In this document: positions 1-10,346 of the stretch, piece by piece
Layout: every line of letters begins with the position of its first letter
Position numbering within the stretch: position 1 is the stretch's first letter
Assembly: GCA_947631665.1 (NCBI GenBank)
Contig: CANRMF010000004.1
Span: 1 to 64,000 of the forward strand
Direction of reading: 5' to 3'
DNA from: an uncultured Lachnospiraceae bacterium
Lineage (GTDB): Bacteria > Bacillota > Clostridia > Lachnospirales > Lachnospiraceae
DNA length: 64,000 nt
Made by a program: the position numbers and the translations under genes
Notes under the pieces: model-generated
Told to the model about the DNA's origin: nothing
The model's database searches: none
Seen by the model: the letters and a program-made list of their open reading frames with translations, nothing else

Positions 1-76
1 TAACGAATTTCTATTTTCTTTTAATATTAGATATGATAATATGAATTTACAAAATATTTTAGGAGGGACGTATGAT

Positions 77-766
77 ATGATGAAAAAATGGATTATTTTT
101 GCTGTAATGATTTTATTGAGCGGCGCTTGTCTGTCAAATAATGTCAATGCCGCTGCAAAACAGTCAAAACCAAAACTATCAGAAACAAAAATCACACTGA
201 AAGTAGGCACTAAGAAAACAATTAAGGTGAAAAAGATTGGAAAAAATGCGAAAATTAAATGGAGTTCCAACCGGCCTAAAATTGTAACGGTTTCCAAAAA
301 GGGTGTCGCTTTTGCAAAAGCTTCGGGCAATGCGGTGATTAAAGCCACTGTAAAGCAGAAAGGAAAAAAGATTGTTTTGAAATGTAAAATAAACGTTCCA
401 AAACCTGTCAAAGACTCCGTCAATCCTCTGCCGGTGGCAGATGTATACAAGAAAAACACTTTATTTGATACATATCTGTCCGGTGGAGTATCCGCAATAC
501 ACTATAATATAAACAACACCCCTTATGTTGTAACCGACACAAAAAAGATTACTTCCATTCTCACATATATGTCATTGCTGGAAGTGGAACAGACAACAAA
601 TCCGAACGTGGCAGGTGGATTTTCCATGATATTATCCGTACCTGACCGGCCAATGGTAACCATCGGCTTACTGAATGATACGTTTAGTATTGATGGACAA
701 TATTATAAAATAAAAAATTCCACTCTTGACATCACAACTGTAATTCAATTGTTTTTAGGGCTTTAA
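77..766 (+). CDS. Putative lipoprotein with bacterial Ig-like (BIG2-type) domain
   Basis: AGGAGG just upstream of ATG; N-terminus MMKKWIIFAVMILLSGAC resembles a lipoprotein signal; KITLKVGTKKTIKVKK...IKWSSNRPKIVTVSKKGVAFAKASGNAVIKA is BIG2-like. Confidence 0.75.
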   Translation: MMKKWIIFAVMILLSGACLSNNVNAAAKQSKPKLSETKITLKVGTKKTIKVKKIGKNAKIKWSSNRPKIVTVSKKGVAFAKASGNAVIKATVKQKGKKIVLKCKINVPKPVKDSVNPLPVADVYKKNTLFDTYLSGGVSAIHYNINNTPYVVTDTKKITSILTYMSLLEVEQTTNPNVAGGFSMILSVPDRPMVTIGLLNDTFSIDGQYYKIKNSTLDITTVIQLFLGL

Positions 767-811
767 TTCTTCAGCTCATGTGATGATTTAAAAAAATGTT
801 TCTGATAACAG

Positions 812-849
812 GAAGGCGTCTCAAAAGTATACCTTTTGGGACGCCTTCT
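812..849. terminator. Bidirectional intrinsic terminator between convergent genes
   Basis: GAAGGCGTCTCAAAAG-TATAC-CTTTTGGGACGCCTTC hairpin with flanking A/T runs. Confidence 0.8.
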
Positions 850-868
850 TTATCTTCATATAAGTTTT

Positions 869-3283
869 TTATCTCATGACAATATTGATAATTCTTCCCG
901 GAACATAAATTTCTTTTACGATTGTGCCGGTCAGTTTTCCTGCAAGCGCTTCTTTTCCTTTTGCAAGCGCGTCGTCTTTTCCGATTTCCGCAGGAACGCT
1001 GATGACTGCTTTGGTCTTTCCGTTAATCTGTACCGGAATTTCAATCTCGTCGTCTTTCATGAGTTCCTCGTCTGCGGACGGCCATGCGTTATTTTCAAAA
1101 ACGCTGCCCTCTTTGCCCAGTCTCTCCCAGAGTTCCTCAGCAATATGCGGCGCAAACGGAGCGAGCAGTGTCGTAAACACTTCTATCGTTTCTTTATCGA
1201 CTCCGCCGGACTTTTTCGCAATCTCCGTCAGTTTATTGTTGTACTCCATAAATCCAGATACAACCGTATTCAGACTGAAATCTTCCAGACGCTTTGTAAT
1301 CGTATGAATGAGCTGATGACGCACTTTAATCATCTCTTTGGTCGGCGCGACATCTTTTTCAATACTTTCCGTAGCCAGTTTCCAATATTTTGTAATAAAA
1401 CGGTATACGCCGTCAATGCCGCGTTCGTCCCACTCGGAGTCTAATTCCGGAGGGCCGACAAACATTTCATACAGCCTGAGCGAATCACAGCCGTAATCCC
1501 GTACCAAATCGTCCGGGGAAACGACGTTCCCTTTTGATTTACTCATCTTAATGCCGTTTTTACCGGTAATCATGCCCTGATTAAAGAGTTTTTTAAACGG
1601 TTCTTCAAAATCAACCACTCCGATGTCATATAAAAATTTGGTATAAAATCTGGAATAAAGCAGATGTAAAACCGCATGTTCCACGCCGCCGATATACATA
1701 TCCACCGGAAGATTGTCATGCGCCTTCTGCTTGGACACCAGTTCTTTGTCATTTTTATTATCTACATAGCGCAGGAAGTACCATGAGGAGCCTGCCCACT
1801 GCGGCATCGTATTCGTCTCTCTTTTTGCCGGCTTTCCGCAGCATGGACAAGTCGTGTTTACCCACTCGTCAATCGCCGCAAGCGGAGATTCGCCGGTACC
1901 GGTAGGCTCATAAGATTCCACCTCCGGCAGCAATAACGGAAGTTCTTCCTCCGGAACAGGAACTGCGCCGCAATCCGGACAGTGCACAATCGGAATCGGT
2001 TCTCCCCAGTAACGCTGTCTGGAAAATACCCAGTCACGCAGTTTATAGTTGACTGTCGCCCTGCCAAATCCTTTTTCTTCAATGATATGAGGCGCTTCTT
2101 TTTTGAGTACGGCGGACTCCATGCCATTCCATTCGCCGGAGTTAATCATTGTACCCGCAGCGTCGGTGTAAGCTTCCGTCATATTTTCAATTTCCACGCC
2201 GTCTTTTGCGATAACCTGAATAATCGGAATATCGAATTTCTTTGCAAACTCAAAGTCACGATCATCATGCGCAGGAACGCACATAATCGCTCCCGTACCG
2301 TAATCTGCCAGCACATAATCGGAAAGCCAGATTGGAACCTTCGCGCCGTTTAACGGATTGATTGCATAACTTCCGGTAAAGACGCCGGTCTTTTCTTTTC
2401 CCTGCAGTCTGTCTACGGAGGATTTGTTGGCAGCCATCTGGATATATGCTTCAACGTCAGCTTTTGTTTCTTCCGTTGCCAAATTTCCTGCCATCGCATG
2501 TTCCGGCGCAAGCACCATAAAGGTAGCGCCATAAAGGGTATCCGGTCTGGTCGTGTAGACGGTGATTTTTTCCTCAGAATTTTCCAATTTAAAATCAACT
2601 TCCGCACCGTAAGATTTTCCAATCCAGTCCGTCTGCATTTTTTTAACCTTTTCCGGCCAGTCGAGTTTGTCTAAATCATTCAGCAGTCTGTCTGCGTACG
2701 CCGTAATCTTCAGCATCCACTGCTTCAGATTTTTCTTTGTCACCTCAGCGCCACAACGCTCACAGCAGCCGTTGACAACTTCCTCGTTTGCAAGACCTGT
2801 TTTACAGGACGGACACCAGTTAATCGGCATTTCCTTCTGGTAGGCAAGTCCTTTCTTAAACATCTGTACAAAAATCCACTGCGTCCACTTATAAAAAGAC
2901 GGATCAGTCGTATTGACCTCCATATCCCAGTCGTACAGTGCGGCGATTTCATTGATCTGCTTTTTGATGTTTTTAATATTCTGCGCCGTAGAAATTGCCG
3001 GGTGGGTTTTCATCTTGATGGCATAATTTTCAGCAGGAAGCCCAAACGCGTCCCAGCCCATCGGGTGAATAATATGGTATCCATGAAGCATCTTGTATCT
3101 GCTCCAGACATCGCTGATGACATACCCTCTCCAATGTCCTACATGAAGTCCGGAGCCTGACGGATACGGAAACATGTCAAGACAGTAATATTTCGGTTTG
3201 CTCTTGTCGGCGTTAATTGGGGAAACGTCCCAGTTGTGACGCCATTTCTTTTCAATCTCCTTATGGTTATAAGATACTGCCAT
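869..3283 (-). CDS. leuS: Leucine--tRNA ligase
   Basis: Class I motifs (PYPSGSGLHVGHWRGY; KMSKSKGN); AGGAGG upstream of MAVSYNHKEIEKKW. Confidence 0.97.
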   Translation of the reverse strand: MAVSYNHKEIEKKWRHNWDVSPINADKSKPKYYCLDMFPYPSGSGLHVGHWRGYVISDVWSRYKMLHGYHIIHPMGWDAFGLPAENYAIKMKTHPAISTAQNIKNIKKQINEIAALYDWDMEVNTTDPSFYKWTQWIFVQMFKKGLAYQKEMPINWCPSCKTGLANEEVVNGCCERCGAEVTKKNLKQWMLKITAYADRLLNDLDKLDWPEKVKKMQTDWIGKSYGAEVDFKLENSEEKITVYTTRPDTLYGATFMVLAPEHAMAGNLATEETKADVEAYIQMAANKSSVDRLQGKEKTGVFTGSYAINPLNGAKVPIWLSDYVLADYGTGAIMCVPAHDDRDFEFAKKFDIPIIQVIAKDGVEIENMTEAYTDAAGTMINSGEWNGMESAVLKKEAPHIIEEKGFGRATVNYKLRDWVFSRQRYWGEPIPIVHCPDCGAVPVPEEELPLLLPEVESYEPTGTGESPLAAIDEWVNTTCPCCGKPAKRETNTMPQWAGSSWYFLRYVDNKNDKELVSKQKAHDNLPVDMYIGGVEHAVLHLLYSRFYTKFLYDIGVVDFEEPFKKLFNQGMITGKNGIKMSKSKGNVVSPDDLVRDYGCDSLRLYEMFVGPPELDSEWDERGIDGVYRFITKYWKLATESIEKDVAPTKEMIKVRHQLIHTITKRLEDFSLNTVVSGFMEYNNKLTEIAKKSGGVDKETIEVFTTLLAPFAPHIAEELWERLGKEGSVFENNAWPSADEELMKDDEIEIPVQINGKTKAVISVPAEIGKDDALAKGKEALAGKLTGTIVKEIYVPGRIINIVMR

Positions 3284-3310
3284 AATATATTCCTCCTCAA
3301 TCTGTATCAT

Positions 3311-4717
3311 TTATTCTGATTTTGCTGTAGTTTCCACAGCTTCTTCAGTTTCCTTTGTGACATTTTCTTTTTTCTTTTTGGTCGTTTCTTCTTTTGATTT
3401 TTTTGTCGCTTTCTGATTTTCCTTCGCTTTTTCCTTATTCATTTTTAATAAAGATTCTTTTTCTTTATCCGACAAAACTCCTTTTGCCTTCAGAGCTGAC
3501 TCATTGATTTTTACTTCGACCAAAACCTGACAGGAGCCGATATTGCCCGCTGCGTCTTTTGCCGTAATAATCACCGGAAAGGTGCTGAGTCCAAGTTCAT
3601 TTTCCACTACGGTATGCACAGTAATCGTACAGTCCGCCTCATCGCAGGAAACGTAAGGTTTTACCATGCTCTCAATTTTTGCCACGTTTTCTTTTTTGTT
3701 GATATCCTTTGCAGTCCGGCTGGCGACCTCTAAAGTAAACATGCTCTTGGAGCAGGAAACCTTTGGGCAGGTCGTGTCTGTAACCTGAAACTCCTGCTTG
3801 ATTTCCAGTTTTTTTCCGGCGGTATCCGTATAAGAATATTTTACGGTATGTTTTCCGGTTTCCGCCGTTGAAAATTTTTTGTATTTAAGATGTCCTAAAA
3901 TATTTTTCCCTTTTTCATCAAACGCAAGTAGATTGGCAAGGTAGTTGATACTGCTTCCCTTTTCCACCACTACTGTTTTGCTGCCCGAAACAAGTTTCCC
4001 CGGCTTGATTTTAAGATACGGATTTTCCGATGAGGAATCTGTCGGATCCCAGCCGCAGTACTTTTTTAAGTTTATCGTTTCCGCCGGCTGCATCGGAAGC
4101 CTGTCCGTCTTTTTTCCTTTCAGCACCCTGACCTGCGTAGCGTCTTTACAGTGCTCGTAAATCCATGCGGCGTCTCCGGAATACAGGCAGACGCCGGCTC
4201 CGGAAATTTTTTTCCCGATATTCTGATAATCCTTCCGGTTGAGCGTGTATGGATAGCGCTCCCTGTAACTGACAGATTGAATCCACGCTCCCTCTTTCAG
4301 TTTTGTATTGTACTGGTGCCAAGCGCCGTCATTTTTAATCCATATATAATCCGATACCGTCTTATATTTTCCATTTTTCAGATTTTTACCGACGGAACAT
4401 GGAAAAACCTTCACCGCATTTTTTTCTGTGCGCTTTTTATCCGTATATTGATAAACAATCAGCGCATTTTTGGAGCGGTTAATTTCTAAATAGTAATCTT
4501 GCGGATTTGCGCTTTTCTTTTCCCCGCTGTCTGCGGAATTTGCATCTGACACATGAACTGTTCCGCTTTTTGCGTCACTGTTGACTTTGTGATACACAAA
4601 CATCAGTGCGCCGAAAATCAGTCCGGCGACAATCAGGATTTCCAAGAGCGTCAGAAGTCCGTTTTTTACTTTTTCAGATTTTAATAGCGTTTTGATATCC
4701 ATTTCATTCCTCAACAC
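3311..4717 (-). CDS. L,D-transpeptidase (YkuD)-like membrane protein with degenerate active site, Ig-like domain and charged tail
   Basis: N-terminal TM helix; YYLEINRSKNALIVYQY; SGAGVCLYSGDAAWIYEHC aligned to S-H-G-C-I/V-R-L...DAxWIYDxC; GWDPTDSSSENPY; C-terminal K/E-rich tail. Actual start may be MDIKTLLK (codon 6). Confidence 0.75.
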   Translation of the reverse strand: MLRNEMDIKTLLKSEKVKNGLLTLLEILIVAGLIFGALMFVYHKVNSDAKSGTVHVSDANSADSGEKKSANPQDYYLEINRSKNALIVYQYTDKKRTEKNAVKVFPCSVGKNLKNGKYKTVSDYIWIKNDGAWHQYNTKLKEGAWIQSVSYRERYPYTLNRKDYQNIGKKISGAGVCLYSGDAAWIYEHCKDATQVRVLKGKKTDRLPMQPAETINLKKYCGWDPTDSSSENPYLKIKPGKLVSGSKTVVVEKGSSINYLANLLAFDEKGKNILGHLKYKKFSTAETGKHTVKYSYTDTAGKKLEIKQEFQVTDTTCPKVSCSKSMFTLEVASRTAKDINKKENVAKIESMVKPYVSCDEADCTITVHTVVENELGLSTFPVIITAKDAAGNIGSCQVLVEVKINESALKAKGVLSDKEKESLLKMNKEKAKENQKATKKSKEETTKKKKENVTKETEEAVETTAKSE

Positions 4718-4724
4718 ACATTAC

Positions 4725-4787
4725 AAAAAAACTCTGCAATGCCATATCAAACATACCTGTTTATTATAACGCATTACAGAGTTTTTT
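4725..4787 (-). terminator. Hairpin terminator downstream of thiT containing a promoter in its loop and distal stem
   Basis: AAAAAACTCTGTAATGC...GCATTGCAGAGTTTTTT inverted repeat with 28-nt loop. Confidence 0.65.
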
Positions 4788-4826
4788 CAAGAATCCCTTT
4801 AGAAAAAATGCAGGTTTCTCTTTGAT

Positions 4827-5537
4827 TTATTCATTGACCATGTTTTTTACGCGGGACAGGGCTTTTGCTACCGGCGGCAGGGCAATCACAATCAGCGTAA
4901 TCAGCGCCTCCACACCAAGGTATGCGCCGTTGTACGCCAGCGAATAAGGCACTGCGCCCCAGCCTTCCCATGCATATTCGCCAAAGAAAATCCAGCCGGA
5001 GATAAATGCAAAAAAGTATCTTCCAAGCACGCCCAGCAGATATCCGATTTGAAGTCCGCCAAATTTCAACACTTTGCAGTCAAATGTTTTATGGATATGA
5101 TAGCCGATACCGGAAAGTCCCAGCGCGCCGAATGCAAGCGGGTAATCAACGAGCATCTGCGGAATTGTCAGAATATACGGATCGACAATCAACTGCAAAA
5201 GACCGTAAGCAACGCCGGTCAGAACGCCCGCGCCAATTCCGTACCAGTAACCGATTAAGGCAATAAAGAGCATACTCAGCAACGTAATAGAGCCGCCCAT
5301 CGGCATCTCAAACAGTTTAATATTGGACGTCATAAACGCAAGCGCAACGCAGACGGCAGAAACCGCAAGCTGTCTTGCCGAAATGCGGTATTCCTTTTTC
5401 CCAATCAGAAAAGAGGCAATCAGCAAAGACACCACCATCACTATAACCAGCGCAACATAACCGGCTGTCGTCGGAAGATACATAATTCCGCCGTATCCGT
5501 CGTCGACGCCCTTTGCAAAAAATGATAACATTTCCAT
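4827..5537 (-). CDS. thiT: Thiamine ECF transporter substrate-binding protein ThiT
   Basis: Multi-TM ThiT/YuaJ-like protein (SNIKLFEMPMGGSITLLSMLFIALIGYWYG...); preceded by a TPP riboswitch. Confidence 0.85.
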   Translation of the reverse strand: MEMLSFFAKGVDDGYGGIMYLPTTAGYVALVIVMVVSLLIASFLIGKKEYRISARQLAVSAVCVALAFMTSNIKLFEMPMGGSITLLSMLFIALIGYWYGIGAGVLTGVAYGLLQLIVDPYILTIPQMLVDYPLAFGALGLSGIGYHIHKTFDCKVLKFGGLQIGYLLGVLGRYFFAFISGWIFFGEYAWEGWGAVPYSLAYNGAYLGVEALITLIVIALPPVAKALSRVKNMVNE

Positions 5538-5620
5538 AAAAAAAAATCCTCCTTTGAATTTTGTTCGCCAGAGAATTCCATCACAGTAAGAAACCCGTAA
5601 ACGGATTTTGCATACTATTA

Positions 5621-5772
5621 CGCTTCCTTTCGTCGGTACTAACCGAATCAAGTTATGAGGGATCTGAATACAGCATATCAACTCCGTCCGCGCAAAGTCT
5701 TTTCTGACAAAATCGCGGTTCGGCTATGCGGTATCAAACTCAGTCTCAGCACATGGCACCCCTAGCGAGTTA
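5621..5772 (-). promoter_or_regulatory. TPP (THI) riboswitch upstream of thiT
   Basis: Minus strand: AGGGGTGCC...GCTGAGA...GATCCCTCATAACTTGATTCGGTTAGTACCGACGAAAGGAAGCG, with an extended P3 region. Confidence 0.93.
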
Positions 5773-5814
5773 TTTACTTTTCATGTAGCAGTGTATCGTC
5801 TTTTTTTCCTTCTG

Positions 5815-6600
5815 TCAATCCTTTTCTGCCGCAAGACAGGCTGCCTTCATTTCTTTTACATACGGGCCTACAAACGCCGGCGCGTCTTTTCCATGTTGGG
5901 CAATGATTTTGACAATCGCGCTTCCGACGATTGCGCCGTCAGCATAACGGCACATTTTTTCTGCCTGCTCAGGCGTTGCGATACCAAAACCAATCGCACA
6001 TGGCACGTCGGAGAATTCCTTCACAAGCCGCGCGATGGATTCCAAATCGGTTGTAATATTTTCCCGCACGCCGGTTACTCCAAGCGAAGACACAATATAG
6101 ACATAACCCTGCGCCGTCTTCGCAATCTTTTGAATCCGGTCTTTGGAAGTCGGGGCAATCAGCGGAATTAAATCAATTCCTGCGGCGTCGCAGTATGGAG
6201 CCATCTCGTCCCTTTCTTCATACGGACAGTCTGGAATAATCAGGCCGGAGATACCGCATTCCTTGCAGCGTCCCATAAATTTTTGCGTGCCATACTTAAA
6301 TACGGCATTGGCATAAGTCATAAAAATCAGCGGAATGTGAATTTTATCCTGAATGTCTTTGATGGCGTCAAACAATTTGTCGGTCGTAGTTCCCGCCTTG
6401 AGCGCCCGCAGGTCTGCTTCCTGAATGACCACGCCCTCCGCAATCGGATCTGAAAATGGAATCCCGATTTCTATGATGTCCGCTCCGTTTTCCTGCATTT
6501 CCAAAATCAGTTTTTTAGTCGTTTCCAAGTCCGGATCTCCGCCGGTAATAAATGGAATAAACGCTTTGTGATTTTTAAAAGCTTCACTTATCTTACTCAT
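5815..6600 (-). CDS. trpA: Tryptophan synthase alpha subunit
   Basis: [36 protein letters not shown]. Confidence 0.97.
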   Translation of the reverse strand: MSKISEAFKNHKAFIPFITGGDPDLETTKKLILEMQENGADIIEIGIPFSDPIAEGVVIQEADLRALKAGTTTDKLFDAIKDIQDKIHIPLIFMTYANAVFKYGTQKFMGRCKECGISGLIIPDCPYEERDEMAPYCDAAGIDLIPLIAPTSKDRIQKIAKTAQGYVYIVSSLGVTGVRENITTDLESIARLVKEFSDVPCAIGFGIATPEQAEKMCRYADGAIVGSAIVKIIAQHGKDAPAFVGPYVKEMKAACLAAEKD

Positions 6601-7777
6601 AAATCTGTACTCCTCTATATCTTGCAATGGCAGCGACGTCTTTATCTCCACGCCCTGACACGTTAATGACTACGATTTTATCTTTATCAAGCGTTGGCAC
6701 ATATTTCATCGCATAGGCGACGGCGTGAGAACTCTCAATCGCCGGAATAATGCCCTCCACTCTCGACAGATACTCAAACGCCTCGACCGCTTCCTCATCA
6801 GTAACCGGCACATAGACCGCTCTCCCCGTATCGTGGAGATTTGCGTGCTCCGGCCCGATTCCCGGATAATCCAGTCCTGCGGAAATCGAGTAAACCGGTG
6901 CAATCTGCCCGTCGTCATTCTGACAGAACATGGATTTCATTCCATGAAAAATTCCCTCTGTCCCGTTTGCAATCGTGGCGGCATTTTTCGGGGTATCCAC
7001 GCCAAGTCCCGCCGCCTCGCAGCCAATCAGCGCCACATCTTTGTCTTCAATAAAATGGTAAAACGCGCCCATTGCATTGGAACCGCCGCCCACACAGGCA
7101 ATCACCGCGTCCGGCAGTCTTCCTTCCGCCTCCATCAACTGCTGTTTGATTTCTTTGCTGATAACGCTCTGGAAATCCCTTACAATCGTAGGAAACGGGT
7201 GCGGCCCCATAACGGAGCCCAACACATAAAGCGTATCGTCCATTCGGTTAGTCCATTCGCGCATCGCCTCATTGACCGCGTCTTTTAACGTCATGGTACC
7301 GCTTGTTACCGCGTGAACTTTTGCGCCGAGCAGTTCCATTCTGAAAACATTTAACGCCTGACGTTCACAGTCCTCTTTTCCCATGAAAATTTCACATTCC
7401 ATATCCATGAGCGCTGCCGCTGTGGCGGTTGCCACGCCATGCTGTCCTGCTCCCGTCTCCGCAATTACTCTGGTCTTCCCCATTTTCTTTGCAAGAAGCA
7501 CCTGTCCGAGCACGTTGTTAATTTTGTGCGAACCGGTGTGATTCAAATCTTCCCGCTTTAAATATACTTTGGCGCCGCCCAAATCTTTAGTCATTTTCTC
7601 TGCATAATAAAGAAGCGACGGTCTTCCGGCATAATTGTTCAACAAATCCTGCAGCTCTCTGTTAAATTCCGGATCCTTTTTATAATAATCATACGCTTTT
7701 TCTAATTCATTTACAGCCGTCATCAGTGTTTCAGGGACATACTGCCCTCCATGAATACCGAATCTTCCCTTGCTCAT
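6593..7777 (-). CDS. trpB: Tryptophan synthase beta subunit
   Basis: [38 protein letters not shown]. Confidence 0.98.
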   Translation of the reverse strand: MSKGRFGIHGGQYVPETLMTAVNELEKAYDYYKKDPEFNRELQDLLNNYAGRPSLLYYAEKMTKDLGGAKVYLKREDLNHTGSHKINNVLGQVLLAKKMGKTRVIAETGAGQHGVATATAAALMDMECEIFMGKEDCERQALNVFRMELLGAKVHAVTSGTMTLKDAVNEAMREWTNRMDDTLYVLGSVMGPHPFPTIVRDFQSVISKEIKQQLMEAEGRLPDAVIACVGGGSNAMGAFYHFIEDKDVALIGCEAAGLGVDTPKNAATIANGTEGIFHGMKSMFCQNDDGQIAPVYSISAGLDYPGIGPEHANLHDTGRAVYVPVTDEEAVEAFEYLSRVEGIIPAIESSHAVAYAMKYVPTLDKDKIVVINVSGRGDKDVAAIARYRGVQIYE

Positions 7778-7805
7778 CGCGTTATCCTCCTATTTATTCG
7801 TTTCA

Positions 7806-8591
7806 CTATCTATTTGTTTCACTGTCTAATTCTTTTAACATTTTCGCTTTGTCTTTTGCTCTCATCAACGTTTCGCCAATCAGCACGCCGTTTACATACG
7901 CTTCCTTCAGCCGGCGGACGTCCTGCGGATACCGGATTCCGCTTTCCGCAATAAACAGAATATCAGACGGAACCAGTTTTCGCAATCGTTCGCTGTTGGA
8001 AATATCCACCGTAAATGTTTTCAAATCCCTGTTGTTGACGCCGATAATTCTTGCTCCCGCGCCAAGCGCCTGACGGATTTCCGCTTCATCATGCGCCTCA
8101 ACCAGCGCTGAAATTCCCAGTGCATCACAAATCTGAATATCCCGCCGGATCGTCTGTTCGTCCAGCAGCGCGCAAATCAGCAGCACTGCCGACGCTCCAT
8201 GTACTTTCGCGTCATAAATCATATAATCGTCAACCACAAAATCCTTCCTCAGAAGGGGAACGGATACTTTTTCGCTGATTGCCTTTAAATATTTTTTGTC
8301 TCCCTGAAAATATTCCGGCTCCGTCAGCACTGAAATACAGCCGGCGCCGGCTTTTTCGTATTCCTGCGCAATTTCCACAAACGGAAAATCTTTTGCAATC
8401 ACGCCTTTGGACGGAGATGCTTTTTTTACCTCGCAGATAAAAGTCATGCCGTCCTCTGCCAGTTTTTTCTCAAAAGAAAAATCTCCCTTTGGCATGGCAA
8501 GCGCTCTCTCCTTGATTGTTTCGAGCGATATTTCCTTTTTTTCCTTCTCCACTCTTTTTCTGGTGGACTGTGCAATTTCTTCTAAAATCAT
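7806..8591 (-). CDS. trpC: Indole-3-glycerol phosphate synthase
   Basis: EVKKASPSKG, LRKDFVVDDYMIYDAK, GVNNRDLKTF. Confidence 0.97.
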   Translation of the reverse strand: MILEEIAQSTRKRVEKEKKEISLETIKERALAMPKGDFSFEKKLAEDGMTFICEVKKASPSKGVIAKDFPFVEIAQEYEKAGAGCISVLTEPEYFQGDKKYLKAISEKVSVPLLRKDFVVDDYMIYDAKVHGASAVLLICALLDEQTIRRDIQICDALGISALVEAHDEAEIRQALGAGARIIGVNNRDLKTFTVDISNSERLRKLVPSDILFIAESGIRYPQDVRRLKEAYVNGVLIGETLMRAKDKAKMLKELDSETNR

Positions 8592-8614
8592 TTCCGGTTC
8601 CTCAATTCCGCTTC

Positions 8615-9628
8615 TTAAAATTGGTTTGTCGCAGCGACAAATTCTTCCAACTTCTGCGCCGCTTTTCCACTGTCAATCATCTCTGCCGCAATCTTTATCG
8701 CCTCGCCGTAAGAAATTCCCTCACGATATACATAAATACATGCTCCGGCGTTTAACAGGACTGCGTTTCGTTTTGCACCGGTAATTTTTCCGCTCAGAAT
8801 ATCTCTCGTAATCTGTGCATTTTCTGCGCCGTCGCCGCCTTCGAGCTCGCTCTTTTTACAAAGCGGTATTCCATATGCCTCCGGATTTAATTCATAAGTG
8901 GTAGTCGTACCGTTTCTGATTTCGCAGACTGTCGTCTTGGCGCTTGCAGAAATTTCGTCCATCGTATCCTGACCGAATACGACCATTCCTTTTTTAACGC
9001 CGAGTTTAATGAGCACCTGCGCAATCGGCTCGACCAGCGCCTCGTCGTATACGCCGATAATATCCATGCTTGCTCCGGCCGGATTTGTCAGCGGCCCAAG
9101 AATATTAAAAATCGTTCTGATGCCAAGCGCCGCTCTCACCGGCCCCACAAACCTCATTGCAGTATGATATTTCTGCGCGAATAAAAACGTCATACCGGTT
9201 TCTTCCAAAACCTGTTTTGCCTGCTCCGGCTCGATGGTGATGTTGGCTCCGAACGCCTCTAACACATCTGCCGCGCCGGATTTGCTGGAAACGCCGCGGT
9301 TTCCATGCTTGGCAATTTTGCACCCTGCCGCCGCCGCTACAATGGCCGACGTCGTGGAAATATTAAATGTGTTTGCTTTATCGCCGCCGGTTCCCACAAT
9401 TTCCAGTAAATCCATCGAATGTTCAAGTCTTGTTCCGTTATCTCTCATGCCCTGCGCGGAACCGGTAATTTCATCAATCGTTTCCCCTTTCATGCGCAGA
9501 GCAACCAGATAAGCGCTGATGAGCGCTTCCGGCGTGTTTCCGCTCATAATTTCGTTCATACATTCCTTTGCTTCCCCATAAGTTAAATCCTGATTTTCCA
9601 CTAATTTGCCAATCGCTTCTTTAATCAT
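8615..9628 (-). CDS. trpD: Anthranilate phosphoribosyltransferase
   Basis: EIVGTGGDKANTFNISTTSAIVAAAAG, KHGNRGVSSKSGAAD; GGAGG upstream of MIKEAIGK. Confidence 0.97.
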   Translation of the reverse strand: MIKEAIGKLVENQDLTYGEAKECMNEIMSGNTPEALISAYLVALRMKGETIDEITGSAQGMRDNGTRLEHSMDLLEIVGTGGDKANTFNISTTSAIVAAAAGCKIAKHGNRGVSSKSGAADVLEAFGANITIEPEQAKQVLEETGMTFLFAQKYHTAMRFVGPVRAALGIRTIFNILGPLTNPAGASMDIIGVYDEALVEPIAQVLIKLGVKKGMVVFGQDTMDEISASAKTTVCEIRNGTTTTYELNPEAYGIPLCKKSELEGGDGAENAQITRDILSGKITGAKRNAVLLNAGACIYVYREGISYGEAIKIAAEMIDSGKAAQKLEEFVAATNQF

Positions 9629-9660
9629 CTTTCTTTCCTCCATTTCATTTCATTTTGATA

Positions 9661-9788
9661 TTTTCATGTATCAGACCGATTGAAATTACTTTCACATCAG
9701 CCGATTAAAATTGCTTTCACGTCAGACTGCTTAAAATTGCTTTCACATCAGACTGCTTGAATTTGCTTTCGCGTCAGACCGATAAAAA
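9661..9788. repeat. About 26-bp imperfect tandem repeat (about 5 copies) between trpG and trpD, overlapping the trpG stop
   Basis: TTGCTTTCACGTCAGACTGCTTAAAA / TTGCTTTCACATCAGACTGCTTGAAT / TTGCTTTCGCGTCAGACCGATAAAAA plus two more diverged copies. Confidence 0.85.
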
Positions 9789-10346
9789 GTTTTTCATCAT
9801 TGTTTTTCCTTCCGGCGTCAGTACGGATTCCGGGTGAAACTGCAGCCCGTAAATCTTGTAATCCCGGTGCTGTACCGCCATCACTTCATTGTCCGACATA
9901 TCCACTGCGGTCACTTCGAGTTCCTCCGGAATGGTATCTGCTTTTGCGGAAAGGGAGTGATAGCGCGCTCCCTGAAATGTTTTCCCAAGACCGGCAAACA
10001 CCGGCGAATCTTTGAGAACTGTCATCTCGCTTTTCTTTCCATGCATCAGTTGTTTTGCATAAGTAACGGTCGCGCCGAACACTTCACAGATGCTCTGATG
10101 TCCCAGACAGACGCCCAATATCGGATATTCTCCTTTGAGTTTTTCTACGACTTCTTCACAAATCCCCGCATCTTTCGGTTTGCCCGGCCCCGGCGACAAA
10201 ATGATGTGGCTCGGATTACATGCTCTGATTTCGTCGATGGTAATTTCGTCATTGCGGACGACTTTGATATCCCCATGACTGATTTCTCCCACCAACTGCA
10301 CCAGATTGTAAGAAAAACTGTCATAATTGTCGATTAAAAGTACCAT
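9774..10346 (-). CDS. trpG: Anthranilate synthase component II (glutamine amidotransferase)
   Basis: LIDNYDSFSYNLVQ, SPGPGKPKDAG, GVCLGHQ, GLQFHPES. Confidence 0.97.
   Translation of the reverse strand: MVLLIDNYDSFSYNLVQLVGEISHGDIKVVRNDEITIDEIRACNPSHIILSPGPGKPKDAGICEEVVEKLKGEYPILGVCLGHQSICEVFGATVTYAKQLMHGKKSEMTVLKDSPVFAGLGKTFQGARYHSLSAKADTIPEELEVTAVDMSDNEVMAVQHRDYKIYGLQFHPESVLTPEGKTMMKNFLSV

Noticed and set aside
836-1444. 202-aa plus-strand ORF antisense to leuS (and similar ORFs antisense to trpE, relA, tyrA, mbl)
   Set aside because: Shadow ORFs opposite well-supported CDSs, with unusual composition and no RBS.
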